From: Cytophagales bacterium
GTDB lineage: Bacteria; Bacteroidota; Bacteroidia; Cytophagales; Cyclobacteriaceae
Reading direction: 5' to 3'
Assembly: GCA_020402945.1 (NCBI GenBank)
Contig: JADBYQ010000013.1
Coordinates: 124,001-188,000 of the forward strand
Length of the DNA: 64,000 nucleotides
The notes below the pieces were generated by a model. That model worked only from the letters and a program-made list of their open reading frames with translations. It was not told where the DNA came from and did not search any database. Positions 34,402 to 42,923 of the stretch are shown here, piece after piece. A program made the position numbers and the translations under genes. The stretch's first letter is position 1. The number at the start of each line of letters is the position of its first letter.

Positions 34402-35373
34402 CTATTGACTAAAGCGTTTTTGTAGCACCTCTAAAAACTCTTCATACTCCTCACTTTCCCGATCCCATGCGGGATAGCGTTCACCCAGATAGGCCAACAC
34501 ATGATTCAACGAAGGCAATGCTTCAATTTTTTCAATCTCTCCGGAGAAGATCTCAAAATCTCCCTTAAAGAGGATTTTGGTAAACATAAATTTCTGATTG
34601 ATAGTGAGGCTGTCCCTGAGTCGGCTTGGTCTTGGTTTCGGAGGAACAAAGGATTTGACCTCCTTTTCAAAAAAAGGCAGCTCTGAGAATGCTTTTGCTT
34701 GCACTGCTAATTTTTGCTCGGGCGTTGCGCTAGGTGATTTTGGCTCAAAGAAAGAGTCAACTTTCAATGGCAACAATTTCGAAAACTGGCTCACGTATTT
34801 ATCTAGATCTTCTGGCGTGAAGTTTACTTCCTCCAAGATGTGATCCAGCAAGGCAAAGGCTTCGTTGCCTGTAATCAATTCCGACTTTCGATCTTCTAGC
34901 TTTGCCAATAGATTTTCCAGCGGTGCCTTGTTTATCTTTAAGTACTTTAATTCTTTGCGTAACACTTCCGTTTTGAGGTAGCCTTTCCCATAGCTTTCCA
35001 GTGTTTCAGAATAGAAATCATAAGGGGCAATAATTACCTGAATCGCCTTTGCGATCGAGGATTGCAAAAGAGGCTGAAATGCGGTTCTCCCAACAGAGAT
35101 ATGGTTGGAAAGCACATTTTGAAATTGGATTAGCGCGGCCTTTACTTCACTTGTTTCATAGTCAAAAAAAGGGCTTTTAATTTTTTCGGTTTCGTGGGTC
35201 CATATGTTCATCAGTTCTTGAATGACAAACAGATTGACTTGCTTGACATCACAAAGAGACAAAATTTCAACACCCGATATTTGCTGTTTTTTTGCGAAAA
35301 ATTGATCCGCCAGTTTTGCCGCATAGGCTTGACTGTATTCGTTGATGGCTTTGGTGCTTATTTTTTCATCCAT
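34402..35373 (-). CDS. Uncharacterised cytoplasmic helical protein, 323 aa
   Basis: I do not recognise this family. The protein is soluble, mostly helical and rich in Lys, Glu, Leu and Phe, without a signal peptide. The N-terminus (STKAINEYSQAYAAKLADQF) and the C-terminal part (EIFSGEIEKIEALPSLNHVL) look conserved in character. The open frame extends to an ATG at 35535, but those 54 residues lie across the divergent ferredoxin gene and its promoter and are not protein-like, so I use the ATG at 35373. It shares a 28-base intergenic region with the ferredoxin. Confidence 0.65.
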   Translation of the reverse strand: MDEKISTKAINEYSQAYAAKLADQFFAKKQQISGVEILSLCDVKQVNLFVIQELMNIWTHETEKIKSPFFDYETSEVKAALIQFQNVLSNHISVGRTAFQPLLQSSIAKAIQVIIAPYDFYSETLESYGKGYLKTEVLRKELKYLKINKAPLENLLAKLEDRKSELITGNEAFALLDHILEEVNFTPEDLDKYVSQFSKLLPLKVDSFFEPKSPSATPEQKLAVQAKAFSELPFFEKEVKSFVPPKPRPSRLRDSLTINQKFMFTKILFKGDFEIFSGEIEKIEALPSLNHVLAYLGERYPAWDRESEEYEEFLEVLQKRFSQ

Positions 35374-35380
35374 AAATTTG
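35350..35380 (+). promoter_or_regulatory. Promoter of the ferredoxin gene (TTTG-N19-TAAATTTG)
   Basis: A perfect Bacteroidota-type promoter: -33 TTTG at 35350-35353, 19 bases, and -7 TAAATTTG at 35373-35380. Transcription should begin near 35387, 15 bases before the ATG at 35402. The -33 box lies inside the start of the divergent gene. Confidence 0.65.
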
Positions 35381-35401
35381 TAGACGGGGCAAAGCGTAAG
35401 T

Positions 35402-35722
35402 ATGGTAAAGATAGTAATAGAAAACCTTGGTGTAAAAGAAGTTGTTACCAATGATCTTTCTAAGTCGGTATTAGCCATTTTGCACAGCCATTTTATCGAC
35501 TGGATGCATGCTTGTGGAGGAAAGGGTCGGTGCATTACCTGTAAGATGATTGTTATTAGGGGAGCGGAGAATTTGAGTGAGCCTAGTTTGGCGGAAAAAA
35601 AATATCTGCATCAAGGAGGACTTGCGCCAGGTGATCGACTTGCTTGTCAGTCAAGACTAATGGGAGATATTGTAATTCGCGTTCCTGAAGAGGGTAAATT
35701 GCCACACGTCAACTATAGATAA
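35402..35722 (+). CDS. [2Fe-2S] ferredoxin
   Basis: A 106-residue electron carrier with plant/adrenodoxin-type cluster spacing: Cys38, Cys44 and Cys47 (ACGGKGRCITC) and Cys82 (LACQSR). All four ligands are present. The long stretch before the first Cys (IENLGVKEVVTNDLSKSV) forms the beta-grasp sheet. Its partner is unknown; such stand-alone ferredoxins in Bacteroidota may serve fatty-acid or sterol oxidation or Fe-S assembly. It precedes tdk. Confidence 0.92.
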   Translation: MVKIVIENLGVKEVVTNDLSKSVLAILHSHFIDWMHACGGKGRCITCKMIVIRGAENLSEPSLAEKKYLHQGGLAPGDRLACQSRLMGDIVIRVPEEGKLPHVNYR

Positions 35723-35810
35723 TGGGCTATAAAAACAATGAAACTGGCATGATCAGATCGGCCCACTAGCCAGATGACTAATACTTCCATTCGATTTTTT
35801 ACCTTGCAGT

Positions 35811-36398
35811 ATGTTTGTTGAACCCCATATTGGTAGGAACAGCCAGCCCGATAAAAATGGTTGGATCGAGGTCATAAGTGGCTGCATGTTTTCCGGCAAA
35901 ACGGAAGAGCTGATTCGGAGACTCAATAGGGCGTTAATTGCTAAACAAAAGGTTGAAATATTCAAGCCGGTGATAGATAAACGCTATGACGAGCAAAAGA
36001 TCGTGTCTCATAGTGAACGTGAAATTCGTTCTACCCCGGTAAATTTTGCAGGAGATATTTTGTTGTTGGCAGGTGATTGCGATGTGGTAGGGGTAGATGA
36101 GGCTCAGTTTTTTGATGACGCGATAGTAGATGTTTGCAACACCCTAGCCAATAGCGGCAAGAGGGTAATCGTGGCAGGGTTGGACATGGACTATAAAGGC
36201 AACCCTTTTGGCCCCATGCCGAATCTGTTAGCCGTAGCTGAATTTGTGACAAAAGTCCATGCCATTTGTGCTCAAACCGGAGAACTCGCTTCTTTTTCAT
36301 TTCGCCTGGCGGAAAACAAATCGCAGGTACTGCTAGGTGAAAAGGATAAATACGAAGCGCGGAGCAGGAAGGCGTTCGTGGACGGGTCGAAGAACTAG
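35811..36398 (+). CDS. tdk: Thymidine kinase (type II)
   Basis: Tdk phosphorylates thymidine in nucleoside salvage. The 195-residue protein has the P-loop GCMFSGKT (24-31), the Mg2+ motif DEAQFF and the lasso region. The structural zinc site of the family needs four Cys; here only the first remains (ICAQTGELAS), and the C-terminal pair is replaced in EARSRKAFVDG. From memory this zinc-less pattern is common in Bacteroidota kinases. recO follows 3 bases later. Confidence 0.93.
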   Translation: MFVEPHIGRNSQPDKNGWIEVISGCMFSGKTEELIRRLNRALIAKQKVEIFKPVIDKRYDEQKIVSHSEREIRSTPVNFAGDILLLAGDCDVVGVDEAQFFDDAIVDVCNTLANSGKRVIVAGLDMDYKGNPFGPMPNLLAVAEFVTKVHAICAQTGELASFSFRLAENKSQVLLGEKDKYEARSRKAFVDGSKN

Positions 36399-36401
36399 AT
36401 C

Positions 36402-37070
36402 ATGCTCCACAAAACGCGCGGTATCGTTTTTCGATTTACCAAATATGCCGAGTCATCCATTATCGTTACAATATTCACTGAGCATTTTGGTTTGCAGACT
36501 TACATCGTTAATAGCGCACGCAGCAAAACAGGAAAAGGCAAAATTGCTTTGTATCAACCGCTCACTTTATTAGAGATGGTGGTATATCATAAAGAAAATG
36601 CCAATATCTTGCGGATAAAGGAAGTGAAGTGTTTTCATCCCTACCAAACACTAACGACAGACTTTAAGAAATCAACCATTGCTCTTTTCTTGACAGAAGT
36701 AATAAATCGTGCTGTGAAGGAACAATCGCACACCCAAGAACTAGGGCAGTTTTTATTTCATGCGTTTATTTCATTGGATGTTCTTAGGCAAAACATAGAA
36801 AATTTTCATTTGTTATTCTTGGTAAAGTTGAGCCGTCATTTGGGCTTTGGCGTTCACCAACCCGAGGAAATCTTAACACCTTTTTTTGCTGACGATAAAG
36901 AAGAAAAAATTCTGGAAGACCTTCTTACAGCTGAATTTGGTTTTGTAATACAGATGAATCAGGTTCAGCGAAGAAATTTATTGGATGTGTTGCTTCGCTT
37001 TTACGCCTCTCATGTTGAAAACTTTAGTGAGTTGAAATCACTATCTGTTGTTAGAGAACTAATCAATTAA
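36402..37070 (+). CDS. recO: RecO, DNA repair protein
   Basis: RecO loads RecA on SSB-coated single-stranded DNA in the RecFOR pathway. The N-terminal OB fold is clear (HKTRGIVFRFTKYAESSIIV, then SKTGKGKIALYQPLTLLEM) and is followed by a helical domain. The zinc-finger Cys residues of E. coli-type RecO are absent, as is common in Bacteroidota. The length (222 aa) is normal. It lies 3 bases after tdk and is probably co-transcribed. Confidence 0.9.
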   Translation: MLHKTRGIVFRFTKYAESSIIVTIFTEHFGLQTYIVNSARSKTGKGKIALYQPLTLLEMVVYHKENANILRIKEVKCFHPYQTLTTDFKKSTIALFLTEVINRAVKEQSHTQELGQFLFHAFISLDVLRQNIENFHLLFLVKLSRHLGFGVHQPEEILTPFFADDKEEKILEDLLTAEFGFVIQMNQVQRRNLLDVLLRFYASHVENFSELKSLSVVRELIN

Positions 37071-37132
37071 GTCTAGCTACTAGATTTGAAATTTTACTAG
37101 TTTTGAATTTGTATCACAAAAAATGAATCGTT

Positions 37133-37615
37133 ATGAAAATGCAACACTTTATTCTCACGCACTTACTACTTTTTCTATTTTTCTTTGTTCTTTCACATAT
37201 CGGGTTTTCACAGACAAAGGAAGAAATAGCCGCTAAGATCAAAGAAGTAGATACGAAGATTAAAGAAACAGAAAGAATAGGGGAACAATTGGCCAATGAT
37301 CAATTGATAGCATGGAACAATAAGGATGTGAATGGGTTCTTAGAATCGTATAGTGACAGCGTAAGGGTTCTTTCCTATCCAAATACCCTTAACTACGTAG
37401 GAAAGCAAAAAATGAGAGAGAGGTACGAACGGTCGTTTAATGCAGCTCCGCTGTTGAAATGTGAAATTGTCAAGCGGATAGTTTTTGGCAATAAAATTAT
37501 TGACTATGAACGGATCACTGGTTACAAAGACAATTGGATAAATGAAGCTATAGCAATTTACACGGTTACCAACAAGAAGATTAGCGAAGTTTGCTTCTTG
37601 AATAAAACATTTTAA
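37133..37615 (+). CDS. Exported NTF2-like (SnoaL-type) protein
   Basis: A 160-residue protein with a signal peptide (LLLFLFFFVLSHIGFSQ), a short coiled coil (KIKEVDTKIKETERIGEQL) and an NTF2-like domain of about 110 residues: DQLIAWNNKDVNGFLESYSD, GKQKMRERYERSF, and ITGYKDNWINEAIAIYTV. NTF2-like domains form a cone around a pocket and serve as enzymes or binding modules; no catalytic residues can be named here. It stands alone in its strand after recO. Confidence 0.7.
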   Translation: MKMQHFILTHLLLFLFFFVLSHIGFSQTKEEIAAKIKEVDTKIKETERIGEQLANDQLIAWNNKDVNGFLESYSDSVRVLSYPNTLNYVGKQKMRERYERSFNAAPLLKCEIVKRIVFGNKIIDYERITGYKDNWINEAIAIYTVTNKKISEVCFLNKTF

Positions 37616-37737
37616 ATGATTAGGTTTCAATCTTGCGCGATCTAATGGCGTAGAGAAAGATTCGTTGATTCAATACGTTTAAAGTTATAGAAATAGGCTG
37701 TTGGCTCTTTGTTATTGTGAATCTGCAATTTTAAAGA

Positions 37738-39642
37738 CTACTCAACGGGTCTCGCCATAAATAAAATCTTATCAAGTTTTTCTAATTGACCATTTATGGG
37801 TATCAGAATACCATCCGTCTTAGTGGAGGATCCATCCTTATTGATTAAAATAAAATTGCCATCCAGTGACTCTCCATTTTCCAGTTTTTGCCACTGGATA
37901 AAAATGCTTTCATTTTCTCTCAGAATTCCTAAAAAGTCTTTTCCATCCAAATCAGTAAACGTGTATTTTGTTAGTTTAAGCATCTTTTCGTTGACCCTGG
38001 TAATCCGGCTATCAGCATCAAGTTCAATTATACAAAATGAGGAATCTAAGCTAGCCAATAAATTCTTGCTTTCTAATTGCTTACGCACCATTTCTTCTTG
38101 AGTGGCTGTTAATTCTTCCATATTTTGCTTCATTTCTTCTTCTTGGGCCCGCATTTGCTCTGTTAAAAGCTGGGTATCTCTAAGTAAATTATTAGTTTGT
38201 TGCAAACCTTTTGCAGACGAGAGTGTAATTGCCAACGTCTCGGCTATTCGTTCGACAAAACTAATTTCTTCTTGCAAGAAAATTTTAAAGGATGCCAATT
38301 CAAGAATGCCCTGTATATTTCCTTTGTCATCTTTTAATGGAACTATCAGTACATTATTAGGTGGCGCTTCCCCAAGCCCTGAAGTGATTTTAACGTAGTC
38401 GCCAGGAATCTCACGAAGGTAGATGGTCTCCTTTTCAAGCCATGCTTGTCCGGCAATTCCTTCTCCAGGAAAAATATCCTTACTAATGAATTTTTTTCTG
38501 TTATAGGCATAAGTTGATCTTAATTTTAACTTAGGATTTTCAGAAATGGAATCATCTACAACAAACAGGGCTCCTTGATTGGCTTTGAGATATTTAACAA
38601 GCTCTGACAAGAACTTATCTGCCATTAAATCTTGATTGGTTTCTTTTTGTAAAATGCTTCCGAGAAGATTTAGACCTTCGTTTGCCCAAGTCCTCTTTTG
38701 TTCTGCGTCCGTAGCAGCCTTAATTTGATTCTGCATTTTTAACAATTCCCCTACCAAAGTCTCCTTATTCAAATGAACATTGTCATCAGTAAGCCCCTCC
38801 CATAGTAAGGTGTAGTTCCCGTTGGCCACATTTTTAACGAAGGTTGACGCTTTCCTCAAATTCTCTATTGACACCTTTATTGCATCCTTTTCCGAGTCCA
38901 CTTGCATTTCCCCCGGATTAAACAAGTATTTAATATTACTAGCTCTTAAATCCTCAAGCACTTTGTTCCTCGATGAGTCTATTCTCCTTAATGAAACTAT
39001 CATCCAATAGAGTGAAGGCAAGCCAACCAATAGTAGTATAAATTGAATGGTTGCGTTTGCACTGATAGCATTTTCATACCTCCGCTGTGCTTCCTGAGTT
39101 AAGCTCTTTTCGAAGGTGGTTAACCTGGTGTTAAATTTATCCCAAGCAGTTCCTGGCTTTATTCCGTTATCTTGATTAAGCAACATCATAAACTCGTTCA
39201 TACTGTCTTTTTTTACCAAGCCGGCCATATACACACATAGGTCTAAATATTCATTCAGAATTTCTTGCAGTTCACCTTCTTCCTTCAGGTAGGAATCAAT
39301 GGATTCTCCGGCACTAGGCACGGCAACTCTTTGTAGATTTAAGTAAAAGGTAAGGCTATCAAACGCTCTGTTTCTACTATTAAGGCTGTAGTTAAAGTGA
39401 CCCAGATGAATATCCGAACGGGTTAATGCGTAGGCGCGAAGCCCTTTATCTGCATTACTAAGGGTATTCATATAAATTTCCTTTGAAAAAAAAGTAATTT
39501 TATCTGCTTGGCTCTTAAGAAGGACGCTTTTAGCCATTATTTGACGATTCAGAAAGAATGATATCGTAGATATGCCTATTAGAAGTGATACTATAGCGAT
39601 AACAATAATAAGCCCATTCTTTTTTATGTAACGAAACAGCAT
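37738..39642 (-). CDS. Membrane receptor with CHASE3-like sensor, GAF and PAS domains, no kinase
   Basis: A 634-residue signalling protein. Two membrane helices (about 10-28 and 206-226) enclose a helical periplasmic domain that resembles CHASE3 (NADKGLRAYALTRSDIHL). Inside follow a HAMP-like segment, a GAF domain (about 335-485, with GEGIAGQAWLEKETIYL and VPLKDDKGNIQGILELASF), a coiled coil (about 488-540, LTEQMRAQEEEMKQNMEELT) and a PAS domain to the end. There is no HisKA, HATPase, GGDEF or methyl-accepting domain, so it must act through a partner. No such partner is adjacent. Confidence 0.8.
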   Translation of the reverse strand: MLFRYIKKNGLIIVIAIVSLLIGISTISFFLNRQIMAKSVLLKSQADKITFFSKEIYMNTLSNADKGLRAYALTRSDIHLGHFNYSLNSRNRAFDSLTFYLNLQRVAVPSAGESIDSYLKEEGELQEILNEYLDLCVYMAGLVKKDSMNEFMMLLNQDNGIKPGTAWDKFNTRLTTFEKSLTQEAQRRYENAISANATIQFILLLVGLPSLYWMIVSLRRIDSSRNKVLEDLRASNIKYLFNPGEMQVDSEKDAIKVSIENLRKASTFVKNVANGNYTLLWEGLTDDNVHLNKETLVGELLKMQNQIKAATDAEQKRTWANEGLNLLGSILQKETNQDLMADKFLSELVKYLKANQGALFVVDDSISENPKLKLRSTYAYNRKKFISKDIFPGEGIAGQAWLEKETIYLREIPGDYVKITSGLGEAPPNNVLIVPLKDDKGNIQGILELASFKIFLQEEISFVERIAETLAITLSSAKGLQQTNNLLRDTQLLTEQMRAQEEEMKQNMEELTATQEEMVRKQLESKNLLASLDSSFCIIELDADSRITRVNEKMLKLTKYTFTDLDGKDFLGILRENESIFIQWQKLENGESLDGNFILINKDGSSTKTDGILIPINGQLEKLDKILFMARPVE

Positions 39643-40044
39643 AACATTTTTTATTTAAATACCACTCTTTAGCATTTTTTTTTGCAAAAACCTAGTACAA
39701 CTAGCTGATAAAAAGTTATGAAATATTTGATCTAAGTATACATCAATTTGTTTAAAAGCAAAAATAATTCACATCCAATTTTGTTAACGTTAGTCAAAAG
39801 TTAACACCAATAGAGGGGCGACCAGCAAACTTTTCTTATATAAAAAATTGAGGCACAAACAGTTTCAGTATGCTAAATTAGGCTAGTGCCATTTGTGACA
39901 AATTTTGAAATACCCAGTCAAGTGCGCTGATCTGACATAGATCAAAACAGACACCTACGCCACTCCGCAAATTACAACCTTGGAGCCACAACTCGTATCG
40001 CCTGTTTTTCGCAGCCGGGGTCAACCAATTTAAAATTTGAAGAA
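39643..40044 (+). other. 400-base gene-free AT-rich region
   Basis: I see no open frame of note, RNA gene or clear promoter. It is the upstream region of the receptor gene on the minus strand and contains A and T runs. No strong inverted repeat was found by eye. Confidence 0.5.
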
Positions 40045-40407
40045 TTGCGAATCTACCCTATTCTCTTTTGTGAAGAGGCACTCTTTAAAAGAGAAAAAAA
40101 ATTTGAAGATAAGGTGTTAGTTGATTTGGCCCAGATTTTGCCATTGGCTGCAAAACCTGCCCGGAGGGGCGAAGAAAGCCCAAAAAGGGCTTTTTCAGGG
40201 TCAACCTTGACCAAAATGCTATGTATGTTGCGTCAACCGCTTGCAAATTTTGCTACTGTAAAATTTGGGTTAAACATGGATGGCGCATGGATAGATATGA
40301 CCAAAAGGAAACTAGCAGTACCCAATGATTTTATTCGGCAGGTATTTGCGGATTTCTCCAAAGCCGAAGATTTTGAAATTATTCCGTTCAAGGAAAAACA
40401 AAGCTAA
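40045..40407 (+). pseudogene. Unrecognised ORF, possible thioesterase-like gene remnant
   Basis: The open frame of 120 codons does not look like a normal gene. Its middle is low quality (AAKPARRGEESPKRAFSGS) and overlaps a terminator-like hairpin. The last 45 residues (GAWIDMTKRKLAVPNDFIRQ...) recall the C-terminus of hot-dog-fold acyl-CoA thioesterases, in which a strand ends with a basic residue before a Pro. The rest of a thioesterase is not present. It ends converging on moxR with a 4-base overlap. The similarity is weak and based only on the tail. Confidence 0.3.
40175..40197 (+). terminator. Terminator-like hairpin inside the unrecognised ORF
   Basis: AAAGCCC at 40175-40181 pairs with GGGCTTT at 40187-40193 around an AAAAA loop, and T bases follow. 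Its position inside an open frame argues that the frame is not one intact gene. Confidence 0.55.
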
Positions 40408-41372
40408 GCCATCAGCCTCTCAATGATTCCGTCCACGGTAATTCCCTCTGCTTCAGCTTTGAAGTTTCTTACCAGGCGGTGACGCAAAACGGGTTTAGCG
40501 ACAGCCTGCACATCTTCAATATCGGGAGAATACTTACCATTGATCAACGCATTGCATTTGGCGCCTAGCACTAAAAATTGTGAAGCCCTTGGACCAGCGC
40601 CCCATTCCAATAAGTCATTCGCAATGGCTGAGCCGTTTTGTCCAGGTCGGGTGGAGTGTACCAGCTTGACGGCATATTCCACTACATTATCAGCAATGGG
40701 TACTCTGCGCACCAGGTGCTGAAAGGCCGTGATCTCTTCCGCGTTCAGCGTTTTAGAAACTTGTTGAGTAACATCAGCGGTTGTATTTTTTACAATACTT
40801 ATTTCTTGTTGGTAAGTGGGATAGTCTAAGAAAATAGTAAACATAAAACGATCCAGTTGGGCCTCAGGCAATGGATAGGTTCCTTCTTGTTCAATGGGGT
40901 TTTGCGTAGCCAATACAAAGAAAGGTCTCGGCAAAGGATAATTATTTCCTGCTATAGTTACCGCATATTCTTGCATTGACTCCAACAACGCAGCTTGGGT
41001 TTTTGGTGGCGTACGATTGATTTCGTCAGCCAAAATAATATTTGCAAAAATGGGTCCTTTTACAAATTGAAAATTGCGCTCCTTATCCATGGTTTCTGCA
41101 CCTACAATATCGGAGGGCATCAGATCCGGTGTAAATTGAATGCGTTTAAACTGCAGATCAAGCGAAGTGGAAATGGTTTGAACGAGTAACGTTTTCGCCA
41201 ATCCGGGAACTCCGATCAGTAGCGAATGTCCTTGACAAAAAATGCCTGTTAATATCAAGCGAACAACGTCATCTTGCCCTACTACTATTTTTGCAATCTC
41301 TTTTTTGAGATTTAAATACGTCTGAGCAAGAGCATCGGCTGCTTCAACGTCATTGGTAAACTGTTTTGCCAT
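40404..41372 (-). CDS. MoxR-family AAA+ ATPase
   Basis: A 322-residue AAA+ ATPase of the MoxR (RavA/Gvp-like) family, which assists maturation or activation of metal- or cell-surface protein complexes. The Walker A motif is GVPGLAKT (54-61), Walker B is ILADEINRTPP, sensor 1 is LATQNPIEQEG and the arginine finger region lies in LPEAQLDRFM. MoxR genes are often next to VWA-domain genes, but here it follows the SurA-like gene in a run of periplasmic folding genes. No VWA partner is in the window. Confidence 0.93.
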   Translation of the reverse strand: MAKQFTNDVEAADALAQTYLNLKKEIAKIVVGQDDVVRLILTGIFCQGHSLLIGVPGLAKTLLVQTISTSLDLQFKRIQFTPDLMPSDIVGAETMDKERNFQFVKGPIFANIILADEINRTPPKTQAALLESMQEYAVTIAGNNYPLPRPFFVLATQNPIEQEGTYPLPEAQLDRFMFTIFLDYPTYQQEISIVKNTTADVTQQVSKTLNAEEITAFQHLVRRVPIADNVVEYAVKLVHSTRPGQNGSAIANDLLEWGAGPRASQFLVLGAKCNALINGKYSPDIEDVQAVAKPVLRHRLVRNFKAEAEGITVDGIIERLMA

Positions 41373-41558
41373 TTTCCTGTGTTTATTCTCGATAGAAAAG
41401 AAGTCAGAATGTAGAAGTCAGAATTTTCGCTTGGACACTTATTTACTATTTATTGAAAGCAAATATCTCATGGATATTCTGAAGCTTTGTCAATTGCCTT
41501 TTTGTAAATTGTCAACGTCACCATTGCCTATTGCTCTTACCTACTGCCTACTTTTTTG

Positions 41559-42923
41559 CTACTCTAAAATTTTACAATAGTTGTAGGCCGGATCTATGTT
41601 GATAAAAACATCTTGCCTTGATTTTACAAACCACTTTTCGATTATTTTATCCTTCTTTTCAGCCAGTGCGGCCGATTGAATCCGATGCCAGTCATCTTTT
41701 AGATTTGCTTGGTGGGGTGGGAGTTTCGCTTTGAAATAGAGGATGCGAGCGGCCTCTTTTCCTTCTTCTGTGCGATAGGTAAGTGGTTTTGAAATAGAAC
41801 CCACTTTCATAGTATCAATCGCCAGGTAAACTACCGGGTCAATTTCACGAAGCGAGACGTGAAGGCCACCGTCTGCATCTGTGAAAAAGCCACCTCGCCC
41901 CTTTGTGGGTGTATCGTCTGAATATTCTTTAGCAGCATATTCAAACTTGATGCTGTCTTTTACAATTTTTCTCCTCAGGCTATCGAGATATTTCTCAGCC
42001 TTCGCTATATCATCCACTGAGGGATTCCCAAGCAGGAGAATATGCCGTGAGTTATATTCATTTCCTCTTCTGTCAATTAATTGCATAATGTGTATGCCAA
42101 AAGGCGATTCAAAGGGTTGGGAAATTTCTCCTTTGCGCAGCTTAAAGCCCATGGCCTCAAACTGAGGCACCATTGCTCCACGACCAACAAAACCCATTTC
42201 CCCGCCATTGGATCGCGCTGAAGGATCTTCTGAATATTTCTGAGCCAACGCATTGAAATCTTCTCCGTTTAAAATGCGCTCACGAAGCTCTCTTAATCTT
42301 GCCTTCGATTCCTCTTTCTGGGCATCACTGATCTTTGCCACTTTTACAATCTGGCCGATTTCTACATCTGATGAGTAGAATGGCAAGCTGTCTTGCGGTA
42401 TCTTATTATAAAACCGTTTTACTTCAGCGGGCGTTATTTTTAAGTCTTTTGTAATGCGCCCCGTCATTTCACGCGCCAAAAGTTGTTCGCGAATTTGGTC
42501 TCTTAGTTCTACCCTGATTTGTTCCAGGCTTTTACCGTATCTGCGTTCTAGTTCTTCCGGGGAGTTTCCCGAGTTTTGGAGAATGGCATTCATACGCTGA
42601 CTGGTATTTTGATCCACTTCGAAGTCGGTAACCAATACAGAGTCAATGGCTGCTTTGGCAACCATCAGCTTGTTCATAATTAATCGATTGAAAAGCTGAC
42701 ATTTTGCATCCTCTGATTGCAGATTACCTTCCGCTATATAACCTTGATAAGCGGACTCCAGCTCTGATTTGATTACAATATAGTTGTCAACCTTGGCGAT
42801 GATTTTATCCACCACGAAGCCTGTTTTCTCCTTTTCCTGCGCGGGAAGTTGCAGACTTACAGCCAGAAAGAATAGGTTAAGGATTAAAAACCTCAAATTC
42901 CTTTCGTTTAACACCATTTTCAT
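41559..42923 (-). CDS. SurA-like periplasmic peptidyl-prolyl isomerase
   Basis: A 454-residue chaperone that helps outer-membrane proteins fold. After a signal peptide (LRFLILNLFFLAVSLQLPAQ) comes the SurA N-terminal helical domain (IIAKVDNYIVIKSELES) and a parvulin domain with FNALAQKYSEDPSARSNGGE, MGFVGRGAMVPQFE and PFGIHIMQL; a second parvulin-like domain follows with AKEYSDDTPTKGRGG. I chose the ATG at 42923, 7 bases after GAGG; an ATG at 42950 gives a poor signal peptide. It overlaps the lipoprotein gene. Confidence 0.9.
   Translation of the reverse strand: MKMVLNERNLRFLILNLFFLAVSLQLPAQEKEKTGFVVDKIIAKVDNYIVIKSELESAYQGYIAEGNLQSEDAKCQLFNRLIMNKLMVAKAAIDSVLVTDFEVDQNTSQRMNAILQNSGNSPEELERRYGKSLEQIRVELRDQIREQLLAREMTGRITKDLKITPAEVKRFYNKIPQDSLPFYSSDVEIGQIVKVAKISDAQKEESKARLRELRERILNGEDFNALAQKYSEDPSARSNGGEMGFVGRGAMVPQFEAMGFKLRKGEISQPFESPFGIHIMQLIDRRGNEYNSRHILLLGNPSVDDIAKAEKYLDSLRRKIVKDSIKFEYAAKEYSDDTPTKGRGGFFTDADGGLHVSLREIDPVVYLAIDTMKVGSISKPLTYRTEEGKEAARILYFKAKLPPHQANLKDDWHRIQSAALAEKKDKIIEKWFVKSRQDVFINIDPAYNYCKILE

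Noticed and set aside
35374-35535. N-terminal extension of the 323-aa unknown protein
   Set aside because: The extra 54 codons overlap the ferredoxin start and its promoter and do not look like protein; the ATG at 35373 is better.
39643-40044. Riboswitch or regulatory RNA upstream of the receptor gene
   Set aside because: No known riboswitch core or conserved stem was recognised by eye in this AT-rich stretch.
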